64,000 nucleotides of DNA from Dehalococcoidia bacterium. Its GTDB lineage: Bacteria > Chloroflexota > Dehalococcoidia > SZUA-161. Below the pieces are notes generated by a model. It ran no database searches. It was not told the origin of the DNA and worked only from the letters and a program-made list of their open reading frames with translations. Positions 32,633-40,580 of the stretch are shown piece by piece. Both the position numbers and the translations under genes were made by a program. The stretch's first letter is position 1, and every line of letters starts with the position of its first letter. The DNA lies in NCBI GenBank assembly GCA_014874385.1, contig JACWAE010000039.1, positions 1 through 64,000 of the forward strand. Reading direction: 5' to 3'.

Positions 32633-34342
32633 TCATGTTTCCTCTAGCTCTTCTCTCAACTCCCTATGAGATACCTTTCCTACATCTGTCTTGGGAAGCT
32701 CTCCTCTGAATTCCACAATCTTAGGAACCTTGTAATGGGCCAGTCTTTCCTCACAGAATTTGATTATCTCCTCCTCGGAAACCTTGCCTCTTGCCTCGGT
32801 TTGGAGGACAACTATAGCCTTGATCATCTGCCCTACGCTGGGGTCGCGAACCCCTAGCACCCCCGCTGCTTTAACCATCGGATGTTGGTGCAGCACCTCC
32901 TCTATCTCCCGAGCGAAAACTGAATAACCCTTATACTTGATCATATCTTTCTTCCTATCATAGAAGAAAAAATATCCCTCATCATCCATCCTTACCAGGT
33001 CACCGGTTTTTAGCCAGGTCTGACCATCCATCTCGATCAAGGTTTCTCTACTTTCATCGGGTCTCTTCCAGTACCCCGTCATAATATTCGGCCCGGCGAG
33101 CAGCAGCTCACCTACCTCACCCGGGGGGATAATCTCACCGGTATCAGGATTGACCACTGCTGCCATGATATTGGGCAAGGGTACACCGAATGAACCGACC
33201 TTAGACCTACCCATAGGGTTAAGATGGGATACGGCGCTACACTCAGTTAGCCCGTACCCTTCTATAATCCTGGCTCCTGTTCTTCTTTCCCAATCACTGA
33301 CGGTTGACTCATGGAGTGTATCTGCGCCACTCGTAATGATTTTGAGCCGCTTCCAGTCAAACCTTCCGGTCTTATCATAATCTTTAAGAAACAGGTAAGC
33401 AGTGGGCACGCTGAAGAATGCGGTTGCCCTATAGCTTTCCATAGCTGACAGTACTTCATCGAGGTCAGGGGTGGTAAACAGAATTAAAGTTGCACCCAAC
33501 AGTAATCCGTCCAACATCACTGCTACCTGCCCATATATGTGGTAAAAGGGCAGCAACGCTGGAATGACCTCTTTACCCTCCTCAAATATGGGCCAGAATG
33601 CTCGTACCTGCATTTGACACGCGAGCAGATTATAATGTGTCAGCACTGCGCCTTTGGGCAATCCTGTGGTTCCTCCGGTATATGGGAGAACGGCTATATC
33701 ATCCTTGGCTTTGATCTCAACTTTCTGTGATTGCGGCGGTGATTTTTTTATCAGCTTCTGGAATTCATAGAAACCCGGCTCATCAAAGATTCGGGGACTC
33801 GGCTTGGCCATCTTTGCATATCTCCCCAGCATACTTTTGCCCATAAGTTTCTTGGAAAGAGGCAGATACTCTGCAACATCTGTGAGAATCACGTTATCCA
33901 GTTTTACGCCTGCCCTTTCAACATTGTCATAGAGAAAATCCTGGCACACAATTGACCTGGCTTCGCTATCCTCTAGCTGATGCTTAACCTCTATGCTTGT
34001 GTAGACAGGACTTATCGGTGTCAGAACAGCGCCCAGCTTGAGGGCACCGAAATAGGCGATGATGTACTGCGGAGTGTTCAGCAGGTAGAGGGCGATTCTA
34101 TCGCCCTTCTTTATTCCCAATTCGCTTAAAGCTGCTGCGAATCCATCTACATATTCCTTTAGCTTTCCATAGCTTATCCTATTACCATAGTAAATTACAG
34201 CAGTATTATTTGAATACTTCCGGGCTACCTCATCGAAGACCTCTGGCAAAGAACGCTCGGGGACATCAATATTACCTGGTACCCCTTCCGGGTAGAATTT
34301 CAACCATGGCTTTTCGTAGTATTTAGCTTTTACCTCCATCAT
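32633..34342 (-). CDS. Long-chain fatty acid / acyl-CoA ligase (AMP-forming)
   Basis: 569 residues of the ANL superfamily. It has the P-loop PYTGGTTGLPKGAVLTHYN, A5 in IIEGYGLTECSAVSH, the hinge motif TWLKTGDLVRMDDEGYFFFYD and the C-terminal lysine region LPKTDVGKVSHREL. Residues 1-40 (KYYEKPWLKFYPEGVPGNID) match the N-terminus of FadD-like enzymes. It forms one operon with livG and livF, with a 1-base gap. This suggests that the acid formed from, or taken up with, the transported compound is converted to its CoA ester. Branched-chain or medium-chain acids are plausible substrates. Confidence 0.9.
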   Translation of the reverse strand: MMEVKAKYYEKPWLKFYPEGVPGNIDVPERSLPEVFDEVARKYSNNTAVIYYGNRISYGKLKEYVDGFAAALSELGIKKGDRIALYLLNTPQYIIAYFGALKLGAVLTPISPVYTSIEVKHQLEDSEARSIVCQDFLYDNVERAGVKLDNVILTDVAEYLPLSKKLMGKSMLGRYAKMAKPSPRIFDEPGFYEFQKLIKKSPPQSQKVEIKAKDDIAVLPYTGGTTGLPKGAVLTHYNLLACQMQVRAFWPIFEEGKEVIPALLPFYHIYGQVAVMLDGLLLGATLILFTTPDLDEVLSAMESYRATAFFSVPTAYLFLKDYDKTGRFDWKRLKIITSGADTLHESTVSDWERRTGARIIEGYGLTECSAVSHLNPMGRSKVGSFGVPLPNIMAAVVNPDTGEIIPPGEVGELLLAGPNIMTGYWKRPDESRETLIEMDGQTWLKTGDLVRMDDEGYFFFYDRKKDMIKYKGYSVFAREIEEVLHQHPMVKAAGVLGVRDPSVGQMIKAIVVLQTEARGKVSEEEIIKFCEERLAHYKVPKIVEFRGELPKTDVGKVSHRELREELEET

Positions 34343-34738
34343 GACCTCCTACAATATGTTTAGGCAGACGAGGGAATGCTTCGGGCATTGGATATATATA
34401 GTTTACCTGTTTGACAAAGTATGCAAGGAATAAATCAGCGATACCTTGCTTGAGTAAGATTACTGCCAGGAATCCCTCATCCAGCAACTTCAGTTAGGAC
34501 ATTATACACTATTTACCTCTGTATACGACAGAGGTTATTTCCTGTACGATTGTTTTGAATTAACGCTCCAACTAAAAGGAAAATGTCCACAGAATCTCTC
34601 ATTCTATTTAAAACGAGACAAAAGTCACATACAAGGTGTATTTCATATTCTAATATTTTAGTGTTATTATATTAAAGGTTGGTCTGGTCTTTTAGCATCG
34701 AGCGCAGAAAAATCTAGAGAGAAAGGCGGTAATACAAA
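34343..34738. other. Intergenic, no gene
   Basis: About 400 bases of A/T-rich sequence between divergent genes: the ligase operon on the left and a zinc-ribbon gene on the right. It must contain both promoters. TTATTATATTAAAGG near 34661-34675 is a likely -10 region for the right-hand gene, but a convincing -35 was not found. Confidence 0.4.
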
Positions 34739-34921
34739 ATGCCTGTCTATCAGTATGAGTGTGAAAAATGCGGACACAAGTTTGAAGTTCAGAGGAAAAT
34801 AGGAGAGGGCGATAAAGAGTTGAAATGCCCTAAATGTGGAGCTGAGCATCCGCAAAGGGACTACTCCGGATTCAACACATGTTCACCGAGCGCATCGTGG
34901 GCTTCTCGAGGTGGCGGCTGA
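34739..34921 (+). CDS. FmdB-type zinc ribbon protein
   Basis: 60 residues. The N-terminus MPVYQYECEKCGHKFEVQ and the second knuckle LKCPKCGAEHPQRDYSGF form the two-CxxC zinc ribbon of the FmdB/YHS-like regulatory family, first noted near formamidase and methylamidase genes. The tail is short (SASWASRGGG). AAAGGCGG is a moderate ribosome-binding site before ATG 34739. Function is not known with certainty; it is probably a small regulator or metal carrier. It is followed by a dispersed palindrome and then the 2-oxoacid oxidoreductase operon. Confidence 0.85.
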   Translation: MPVYQYECEKCGHKFEVQRKIGEGDKELKCPKCGAEHPQRDYSGFNTCSPSASWASRGGG

Positions 34922-35002
34922 GGCCCGAGGATGTGGTAAGGCAGTTTGCCTTTCTCAAACATCTTAAATATATCAATATATCCAATCTTGAGATAACTCT
35001 AT

Positions 35003-35027
35003 AGGGGCGGGTTTGAAACCCGCCCCT
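35003..35027. terminator. Dispersed palindrome (GGGGCGGGTTTGAAACCCGC core)
   Basis: Two 12-base arms (35003-35014 and 35016-35027) pair perfectly around one base. This is the same element, with one base-pair change in the arm, as the palindrome at 4583-4613. It follows the FmdB-type gene and may end its transcript. Confidence 0.6.
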
Positions 35028-35124
35028 GTTCTTCATTTTCCGACTGCTACCCTTGCCTCGAATATTTGACTCTGTCACATTGGGGACTTAAAATTAAACA
35101 TATTATGAATAAAAAGGCTTTGAG

Positions 35125-35340
35125 ATGAGCACCAAGGGCTATATCGAAATAGACCAGGAGCTTTGTAAGGGATGCGAGATTTGCATCCACTTTTGCCCCA
35201 AGCACGCCATCTCTCAATCCAATAAAGTCAATGCCAGCGGCTATCCGCCAGCTTCCTTCGATACCAGCGGCGAATGCACTGGCTGCGCTATCTGTGCTGT
35301 AGTATGTCCCGAAGTGGCTATAGAGGTTTACCGTGGCTAA
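35125..35340 (+). CDS. 2-oxoacid:ferredoxin oxidoreductase, delta subunit (2[4Fe-4S] ferredoxin)
   Basis: 71 residues with two full cluster motifs, CKGCEICIHFCP and CTGCAICAVVCP, the ferredoxin-like delta subunit of the four-part enzyme. It starts at ATG 35125 and overlaps the alpha subunit by 8 bases. It relays electrons from the thiamin diphosphate centre in beta to external ferredoxin. It begins the operon delta-alpha-beta-gamma-ACT. Confidence 0.9.
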   Translation: MSTKGYIEIDQELCKGCEICIHFCPKHAISQSNKVNASGYPPASFDTSGECTGCAICAVVCPEVAIEVYRG

Positions 35341-36400
35341 AGTCCTTATGACAGGCAACGCTGCAATAGGAGAGGCAGCCATCAGGGCTGGCTGCCAGTG
35401 CTATTTCGGCTATCCGATAACTCCTCAGAACGAACTTACCGAATATATGGCTACCCACTTGAGCCGAAGGAAAGGCTGTTCCTTTATTCAGGCGGAGAGT
35501 GAGATTTCCGCCATCAATATGGTTTACGGAGCCAGCGTGGCCGGAGCCAGGGCGATGACCTCCTCCTCCAGCCCCGGGATCAGCCTGAAACAGGAAGGAA
35601 TCTCTTATCTGGCAGCCTGCGAACTCCCTGCGGTGATTGTCAATATGTCCCGGGGCGGGCCTGGTTTGGGAAGTATCTCCGCCGCTCAGTCAGATTACTT
35701 CCAGGCCACACGCGGCGGAGGCCACGGCGACTACCGCACTATAGTGCTGGCACCGTCATCGGTGCAGGAGTTGGCGGATTTCACACACAGCGCCTTCGAC
35801 CTCGCCGACAAGTATCTCATTCCCGTGATTATCCTCGGAGACGGTATGCTGGGGCAGATGATGGAGCCGGTGGAGTTCAAACACGAGGCCCCTGAGGAAT
35901 TGCCAATCAGAAGCCGCGCATTAAGAGGAGCCAAGGGGCGGCCCAGCAGGATTATCAAAACTTTTACCTCTAAGCCAGCCGAGCTCGAAGAAATCAACTG
36001 GAGCCTGTTCAGAAGATACCAACTGATTAAGAAACGGGAGACCACTTACGATACTTTTATGACTGAAGATGCTAGACTGATAGTTGTAGCCTTTGGGATA
36101 GCAGCCCGTATCGCTAAGGGGGCGATCAAAACCGCACGGGCGAATGGTATGAAGGTGGGAATGTTAAGGCCGATCACTCTATGGCCGTTCCCTACCGAGG
36201 AAGTTCGAGAGCTAGCTAAAAATACCAAGCATTTCCTCGTCTTTGAGATGAATATGGGCCAGATGGTAGAGGATGTGCAACTGGCATTGGAAGGCAAGGG
36301 CGAGGTATCCTTCTACGGCAGGCCGGGAGGCGTAATCCCCACGCCCAGCGAGGTCAATAAAGTGATTTCGCGCCTTTATTATCAGAAAGGTTTGAAATAA
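35333..36400 (+). CDS. vorB: 2-oxoacid:ferredoxin oxidoreductase, alpha subunit (VorB-like)
   Basis: 355 residues. YFGYPITPQNELTEYMA, FIQAESEISAINMVYGA, MTSSSSPGISLKQEG and GGPGLGSISAAQSDYFQATR are characteristic of the alpha subunit. By its wording this is closest to 2-oxoisovalerate (3-methyl-2-oxobutanoate) oxidoreductases. The C-terminal half carries VGMLRPITLWPFPTEEVREL. The start is GTG 35333, inside the delta gene. The enzyme converts a 2-oxoacid, CoA and ferredoxin to acyl-CoA, CO2 and reduced ferredoxin. A branched-chain substrate fits the neighbouring liv genes, but 2-oxoglutarate cannot be excluded from sequence alone. Confidence 0.88.
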   Translation: MAKVLMTGNAAIGEAAIRAGCQCYFGYPITPQNELTEYMATHLSRRKGCSFIQAESEISAINMVYGASVAGARAMTSSSSPGISLKQEGISYLAACELPAVIVNMSRGGPGLGSISAAQSDYFQATRGGGHGDYRTIVLAPSSVQELADFTHSAFDLADKYLIPVIILGDGMLGQMMEPVEFKHEAPEELPIRSRALRGAKGRPSRIIKTFTSKPAELEEINWSLFRRYQLIKKRETTYDTFMTEDARLIVVAFGIAARIAKGAIKTARANGMKVGMLRPITLWPFPTEEVRELAKNTKHFLVFEMNMGQMVEDVQLALEGKGEVSFYGRPGGVIPTPSEVNKVISRLYYQKGLK

Positions 36401-37143
36401 TGGAGAAGGTTTACACACGACCCAGGTCGTTGAAAAAAGTCACCTTCCATTACTGTCCAGGGTGCGGGCATTCCATAGTCCACAGGATTATGTGCGAGGT
36501 TATCGACGAGATGAACCTTCAGGAGAGAGCTATCGGCATTCCCCCGCCCGGGTGCTCGGTCTTCGCCTACCATTATTTCGATGTGGACATGGCGGAATCA
36601 GCGCATGGCAGGGGAGCTGCCGTAGCTACCGGCATAAAAAGGGCATACCCCGAGGCAATAGTATTCACTTATCAGGGCGATGGCGACCTCGCTGCAATAG
36701 GCACGGGCGAGACCATACATGCCGCCAATAGAGGGGAAAAGGTAACCGCTATCTTCATCAATAATGCAGTCTACGGCATGACCGGCGGCCAGATGGCTCC
36801 GACCACGCTCCTGGAGCAAAAGACCACCACGACTCCTTACGGACGCGATATAAATCTTGAAGGATACCCCATCAAGATAAGCGAGATGCTAGCCTTGACT
36901 AAAGGTGCGGTATATATTGAGCGCACAGCCGTGAACTCCCCGGCCAATATCAGAAAGACCAAGAAGGCTATACACAAGGCATTTCAAACACAAATAGACA
37001 ATCTGGGTTTCTCTCTGGTAGAGATACTCTCTCCCTGCCCCACCAACTGGAGGATGACACCACTGGAAGCATGGCAGTGGATAGACAAAGTGATGACAAA
37101 AGAATACCCATTGGGAGTAATCAAGGATATAACCGGGAAGTAA
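36400..37143 (+). CDS. 2-oxoacid:ferredoxin oxidoreductase, beta subunit (thiamin diphosphate)
   Basis: 247 residues. It has FHYCPGCGHSIVHRIMCEV (cluster-binding Cys), IGIPPPGCSVFAYHYF, and the thiamin diphosphate/Mg motif YQGDGDLAAIGTGETIHAANRG with NNAVYGMTGGQMAPT. ATG 36400 uses the last base of the alpha stop codon. It holds the catalytic thiamin diphosphate centre and one [4Fe-4S] cluster. In this family beta works with alpha and gamma to form the active unit. Confidence 0.9.
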   Translation: MEKVYTRPRSLKKVTFHYCPGCGHSIVHRIMCEVIDEMNLQERAIGIPPPGCSVFAYHYFDVDMAESAHGRGAAVATGIKRAYPEAIVFTYQGDGDLAAIGTGETIHAANRGEKVTAIFINNAVYGMTGGQMAPTTLLEQKTTTTPYGRDINLEGYPIKISEMLALTKGAVYIERTAVNSPANIRKTKKAIHKAFQTQIDNLGFSLVEILSPCPTNWRMTPLEAWQWIDKVMTKEYPLGVIKDITGK

Positions 37144-37144
37144 G

Positions 37145-37681
37145 ATGCTGATTAAGACGGTATTCGCAGGGTTCGGTGGCCAGGGTGTTCTCTCCATGGG
37201 CCTCAATCTGGCGCAGGCAGCGATGACGGAGGGGAAAAACGTAACCTATTTGCCATCTTATGGCGCTGAGGTACGCGGCGGAACCGCCAACTGCACGGTC
37301 GCTATATCCGACGAGGAGATTGCCTCCCCTGTCGCTTCGGCGCCTGAGTTCGTTGTAGCCATGAACAAGCCCTCCGTGATGAGATTCCAGAACCAGATAC
37401 AATCTGGAGGCGTGCTCATCATCAATTCCACCCTTGTAGATGCCGAAATTTCCCGAGGCGATGTTGACGTTGTCAAAGTTCCGGCAGGTGAAATCGCCGA
37501 TAAGATGGGCAGCCCCAAATCCGCCAACATGGTGATGCTGGGCACCTTCATAAAGAAAAGCAACCTGGTTTCTATCTCCACCGTAGTCGAAGAGCTGAAG
37601 AACACCCTGAAGAAGAAGGAAAAACTAATCGCCATCAATGAAAAAGCATTGATGGCAGGATACAACCTTGTGAACGGGTAG
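37145..37681 (+). CDS. 2-oxoacid:ferredoxin oxidoreductase, gamma subunit
   Basis: 178 residues. FAGFGGQGVLSMGLNLAQAA, then YLPSYGAEVRGGTANCTVAI and SPVASAPEFVVAMNKPS are diagnostic of the gamma subunit, which binds CoA. It begins 1 base after the beta stop. It completes the catalytic part of the complex. The C-terminal MVMLGTFIKKSNLVSIST and KAKLIAI-type helix match other gamma subunits. Confidence 0.9.
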   Translation: MLIKTVFAGFGGQGVLSMGLNLAQAAMTEGKNVTYLPSYGAEVRGGTANCTVAISDEEIASPVASAPEFVVAMNKPSVMRFQNQIQSGGVLIINSTLVDAEISRGDVDVVKVPAGEIADKMGSPKSANMVMLGTFIKKSNLVSISTVVEELKNTLKKKEKLIAINEKALMAGYNLVNG

Positions 37682-37738
37682 GGGCAGACCCATGTGTCTG
37701 CCCATTTCAGAGCCGAGGGCGAACACACGGGTTCGCCC
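37682..37738. repeat. Double hairpin element between gamma subunit and ACT gene
   Basis: Two perfect 8-base stems, GGGCAGAC/GTCTGCCC (37682-37703) and GGGCGAAC/GTTCGCCC (37717-37738), are framed by GTAGGGGC at the left and GCCCCTAC at the right. It resembles a composite REP-like element and could stabilise the upstream message or partly end it. Confidence 0.6.
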
Positions 37739-37774
37739 CTACGGATTCTACGAGAAGGGGCTAAGAGGTGGTCA

Positions 37775-38206
37775 ATGAGCGTAAAACAGCTTTCGGTGAG
37801 TCTTGATAACGCACCGGGAAAGTTCCTGGCTGTCAGCGAATTCCTGGGGGCTGAAGGGATAAATATCAGGGCTATCTCGGTAGCCGACACATCAGATATC
37901 AGCACCGTGCGATTTGTAGTAGACGACCTTGAGAAATGCCTTAACGTCTTGAGAAGTCGCGGCTACTCTGTGAAAGAGACCGAGGTTATAGCAGTGGAGG
38001 TCCCCGACCACCCCGGCGGCCTTCAGGCTATACTTAAGCCCCTGAAGGCTGCCAATATCAACGTTCTCTATCTCTATCCATACCTGGGCCGAGGGGAAAG
38101 CGGTCAGCCCATAGTTATAGTGGGCGTCGATAAAACCGAAGAGGCGGTCAAGGTCCTGAAGAAGAACTGGGTACACACCTTCGACAAAGAGATTTACACA
38201 CTTTAG
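37775..38206 (+). CDS. Tandem ACT domain protein
   Basis: 143 residues with two ACT-like repeats: VKQLSVSLDNAPGKFLAVSE followed by FLGAEGINIRAISVADTSD (first), and VIAVEVPDHPGGLQAILKPL followed by KAANINVLYLYPYL (second). ACT domains bind amino acids or related ligands. The open frame starts at 37694, but AGAGGTGG lies 5 bases before ATG 37775, so I start there. Similar small ACT proteins accompany 2-oxoacid:ferredoxin oxidoreductases and phenylacetate-CoA ligases elsewhere, suggesting amino-acid-dependent control of the enzyme, an inference. It ends the operon. Confidence 0.8.
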   Translation: MSVKQLSVSLDNAPGKFLAVSEFLGAEGINIRAISVADTSDISTVRFVVDDLEKCLNVLRSRGYSVKETEVIAVEVPDHPGGLQAILKPLKAANINVLYLYPYLGRGESGQPIVIVGVDKTEEAVKVLKKNWVHTFDKEIYTL

Positions 38207-38463
38207 CTCGTCGGTTCTGAAATATCGATAGCCTTATGTAAAGTAGTTTATTATTCCCCGGCAGCTTCAATAATTCTAACTTTCAATCATTTAGTTATGA
38301 TTTTATACTTCCAGATAAGTCCAGCCAATCGGGTGACTTAGGTTCGCACCTCTTCTTAGCTAGAGTCGCAATATAAGCAAGTGTTTTGCCTTCATGTTTA
38401 ATGTCTATTTCAGACTCTTGAAAATTGACATATCCCCCGAATTTCTGTGATGTTACTTCGTAA

Positions 38464-38619
38464 GCTGGCTGGTTTAACAGCCTGAAAGATGCCAAGGACA
38501 TTATCGAAAGATGGAGGATAGACTATAATGAGGACAGATCTCATACTTCGCTCGGAGGTCTCTCCCCCTTGGAGTATGCTAGGGACAACGGGAAGACTCT
38601 AACTGCAGTTGGCCTATAA
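38464..38619 (+). pseudogene. IS3-family transposase OrfB, C-terminal fragment
   Basis: The frame reads [40 protein letters not shown] and [11 protein letters not shown] before TAA. This is the end of IS3-type integrases, including the DDE-domain end with the [10 protein letters not shown]-xE-Y/F-A motif. A stop just before it and the absence of the rest show a 5' truncation. AATGGGGGAAGGGCA after the stop resembles the right inverted repeat. No intact copy is in the window. Confidence 0.85.
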
Positions 38620-38835
38620 AATGGGGGAAGGGCATGAGCCTCTAAGGACGATGGCGTGTTAACCATTAATACTTCATCAGCTACCGGTTTTTTCCCAAGA
38701 GACCTACGGCGCTGGGATACAGCTGCCTTGAGCGAGCAGTTGGAGTTCCCGGACTTACAGACTTCAACCAAGCACTCTTTATCAGACAATGTCCCTCCAA
38801 TTAGCAGGACGTCTTAAAGGTACTCTATAAATGAG
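38620..38835. other. Intergenic after IS3 end, no gene
   Basis: About 215 bases. The first part (38620-38634) looks like an IS3 inverted-repeat end. The open frame on the minus strand has no ribosome-binding site and overlaps the transposase remnant. I see no gene. Confidence 0.4.
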
Positions 38836-39216
38836 CTATTGGAACTCAATTACGATGGCTATTGCCGTTGCGATCTCATCGAGAACAGATGCCTGTATCA
38901 CACCTAGTTTGGTTACGAAACGCTCATAGCTCACGCATCGGAGTTGGAGGGCATCGGCAGCTGAATCATGGTCCAGACCATTATTCGCGTCAGCTACGAT
39001 CCTGACCATCCACTGAGCGCTTGAAAATCTTTCTTGCCAGGTAGTCAGGGGTACGACAAGTTTAGTTTTAAGGGGATTGAATGAATCTGTGCTTATTACA
39101 ATTGCTGGACGAAGTTTTTTTATCTCGTCGCCTTTAACCGGATTAAATTCCACGCGCCAAACCTCGCCACGCAAAGGAAGTACCATGGATGCTTGCGGAA
39201 TACCTTTAATAGTCAT
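38836..39216 (-). CDS. MazF/PemK-type toxin
   Basis: 126 residues, the fold of the growth-inhibiting endoribonuclease family. It has MVLPLRGEVWRVEFNPVKG at the start, KKLRPAIVISTDSFN, LKTKLVVPLTTW, and ALQLRCVSYERFVTKLG. The R-P-x-(I/V)-V-I-S and V-P-L-T segments are the family's core. AGAGGA lies 8 bases before ATG 39216, so that start is chosen. It overlaps the upstream XRE-ImmA gene by 11 bases, so the two are co-translated. The usual MazE/PemI antitoxin is absent, and the XRE-ImmA protein may substitute. Confidence 0.85.
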   Translation of the reverse strand: MTIKGIPQASMVLPLRGEVWRVEFNPVKGDEIKKLRPAIVISTDSFNPLKTKLVVPLTTWQERFSSAQWMVRIVADANNGLDHDSAADALQLRCVSYERFVTKLGVIQASVLDEIATAIAIVIEFQ

Positions 39217-40378
39217 TTATTTTATCCTCTGTGGTTAGGAATTCCGCTTCTTTTTCATAATATCCCGCTAACAGTTGCGCCTGTTCAATAAGTTTTTTCC
39301 TACGTTGCTCTATCGGAAGTTCTAAGAAAGCACGACGTTGCACAATGTTTTGAGGTTGCTGGACACCAATACTCGCACCTAACATACGCTCAGCTTCTTC
39401 TTGGTTAATCGCGCCTTCTCCAACTAAACGCGAGAGATTCCTCTTAAGCCATTGGGGGGTTTCTCTTTCTAACTCATCAGGTTCCTGTTTTTTCCAGCCC
39501 TGCTTACTTATGTACACACACCATCGCCTGTAATAGGTATCGTTAATAATGCCGAGATCTCGCATTCGACGCAGTAAGGCTTGAAGGCTTATCCCGAATT
39601 GTCTCTTTAAAATTAATAGTTCTGAGATGTGAACGTATGAACGCCTGGCTCCCACTTCTTTTATCAACCGCTCTCCAGGAACTAAAAACGCAGACCCAAA
39701 CCTGAAAGCTGCTTGTTCCTCATCAATGTTTGAAGGGATTTTCAAGACTGAATGCCCGAGTTCGTGAGTCAGGTTAAGTCGTTGCCTTTCCCCAGAAACT
39801 CCTTGCCGAGTAACGAGAGCGCCAGCTAATATATTCCCCGAAGTATCACGACCCAGCGCTGAAATGCCATCGAACTTTTCGTCTGCTTCAATTGAGAGTA
39901 TACAAAGTTGATGCTCCTCGAAAGTTCCTACTACGTTACTTATGGGACTTGCTCCAAGCTCCCAGAGCATTCTAATTTCATTGGCATGTTTCTCAGTATC
40001 TTCTAATGAAGAAATCACAAGTTGATTCCAAGGCAAAAAGTCCGGTTTGCCTTGTCCAATAAGAGTTTGTACTCTCACTCTATCTTCAAGACATTGGGTA
40101 ACAACACTTTTTACCCTAGCTTTCTCTCTCTCCGGTAAAGATGTGGCTTTACGATAGGCAATAAATTCTACAAAAATGTGAGAAGGTGAAAGAAGATAAT
40201 TCGCTTTTACACCAAGGGCAGCACTTAACTTGGTCAACACAATCGGTGATGGTTGCGCTTGATTTTGTTCATATTTAGACAGAGCTTGTTTAGTAACAAT
40301 CCCCCCCATTTTCTCAGCTAAAGCGTCCAAGGTCAGATTCTGGGCTAATCTAAGTTGTATTAATCGCTCACCGATCAT
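39206..40378 (-). CDS. XRE helix-turn-helix plus ImmA/IrrE metallopeptidase
   Basis: About 390 residues. The N-terminal HTH (GERLIQLRLAQNLTLDALAE then TKQALSKYEQNQAQPSPIVL) is of the XRE type. The middle has the zinc motif HELGH (residues 205-209) in LNLTHELGHSVLKIP and a downstream FRFGSAFLVPGERL typical of ImmA/IrrE. A C-terminal helical extension with Arg/Glu/Gln repeats follows. GGAG precedes ATG 40378 by 8 bases. ATG 40384 is a less well-spaced alternative. In known systems ImmA-type peptidases cleave repressors after a signal. It is transcribed from a consensus promoter with a palindromic operator, and the MazF gene follows. Confidence 0.88.
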   Translation of the reverse strand: MIGERLIQLRLAQNLTLDALAEKMGGIVTKQALSKYEQNQAQPSPIVLTKLSAALGVKANYLLSPSHIFVEFIAYRKATSLPEREKARVKSVVTQCLEDRVRVQTLIGQGKPDFLPWNQLVISSLEDTEKHANEIRMLWELGASPISNVVGTFEEHQLCILSIEADEKFDGISALGRDTSGNILAGALVTRQGVSGERQRLNLTHELGHSVLKIPSNIDEEQAAFRFGSAFLVPGERLIKEVGARRSYVHISELLILKRQFGISLQALLRRMRDLGIINDTYYRRWCVYISKQGWKKQEPDELERETPQWLKRNLSRLVGEGAINQEEAERMLGASIGVQQPQNIVQRRAFLELPIEQRRKKLIEQAQLLAGYYEKEAEFLTTEDKINDY

Positions 40379-40398
40379 TGGCATTCTCCAGTCGTCTC

Positions 40399-40437
40399 AG
40401 TTGACAATTATACATATTTATAGCGACTTTGTCAACT
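40399..40437. promoter_or_regulatory. Palindromic operator over the XRE-ImmA promoter
   Basis: AGTTGACAA (40399-40407) and TTGTCAACT (40429-40437) are perfect 9-base inverted copies flanking a 21-base spacer. They cover the -35 and overlap the -10 of the minus-strand promoter. A third AGTTGACA half-site occurs at 40544-40551 and forms the -35 of the divergent promoter. Autoregulation by the XRE domain is likely. Confidence 0.65.
40407..40435 (-). promoter_or_regulatory. Consensus promoter for the XRE-ImmA/MazF operon
   Basis: On the minus strand, TTGACA (40430-40435) and TATAAT (40407-40412) are separated by 17 bases: both boxes match the sigma-70 consensus exactly. Transcription starts about 25 bases before ATG 40378. 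Confidence 0.85.
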
Positions 40438-40545
40438 ACTCACTGAACAGACTCTATCCATATACAAATAATCTTTAGCAGAACCTCCGACAACACAATT
40501 AATTGTTAAACAGTAACTAATAGATGTATAATGCAAACCTAACAG

Positions 40546-40574
40546 TTGACATATGGTAATTAATAAGATAAAAT
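40546..40574 (+). promoter_or_regulatory. Promoter for the excisionase-like gene
   Basis: TTGACA (40546-40551), 17 bases, TAAAAT (40569-40574). Predicted initiation falls at about 40581, the first base of the GTG start codon, so the message would be leaderless. Confidence 0.65.
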
Positions 40575-40580
40575 CAATGC

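Noticed and set aside
38295-38501. 68-residue minus-strand frame
   Set aside because: Its first part is antisense to the IS3 OrfB remnant and it has no ribosome-binding site. The remainder could be part of a gene cut by the IS, but there is no support.
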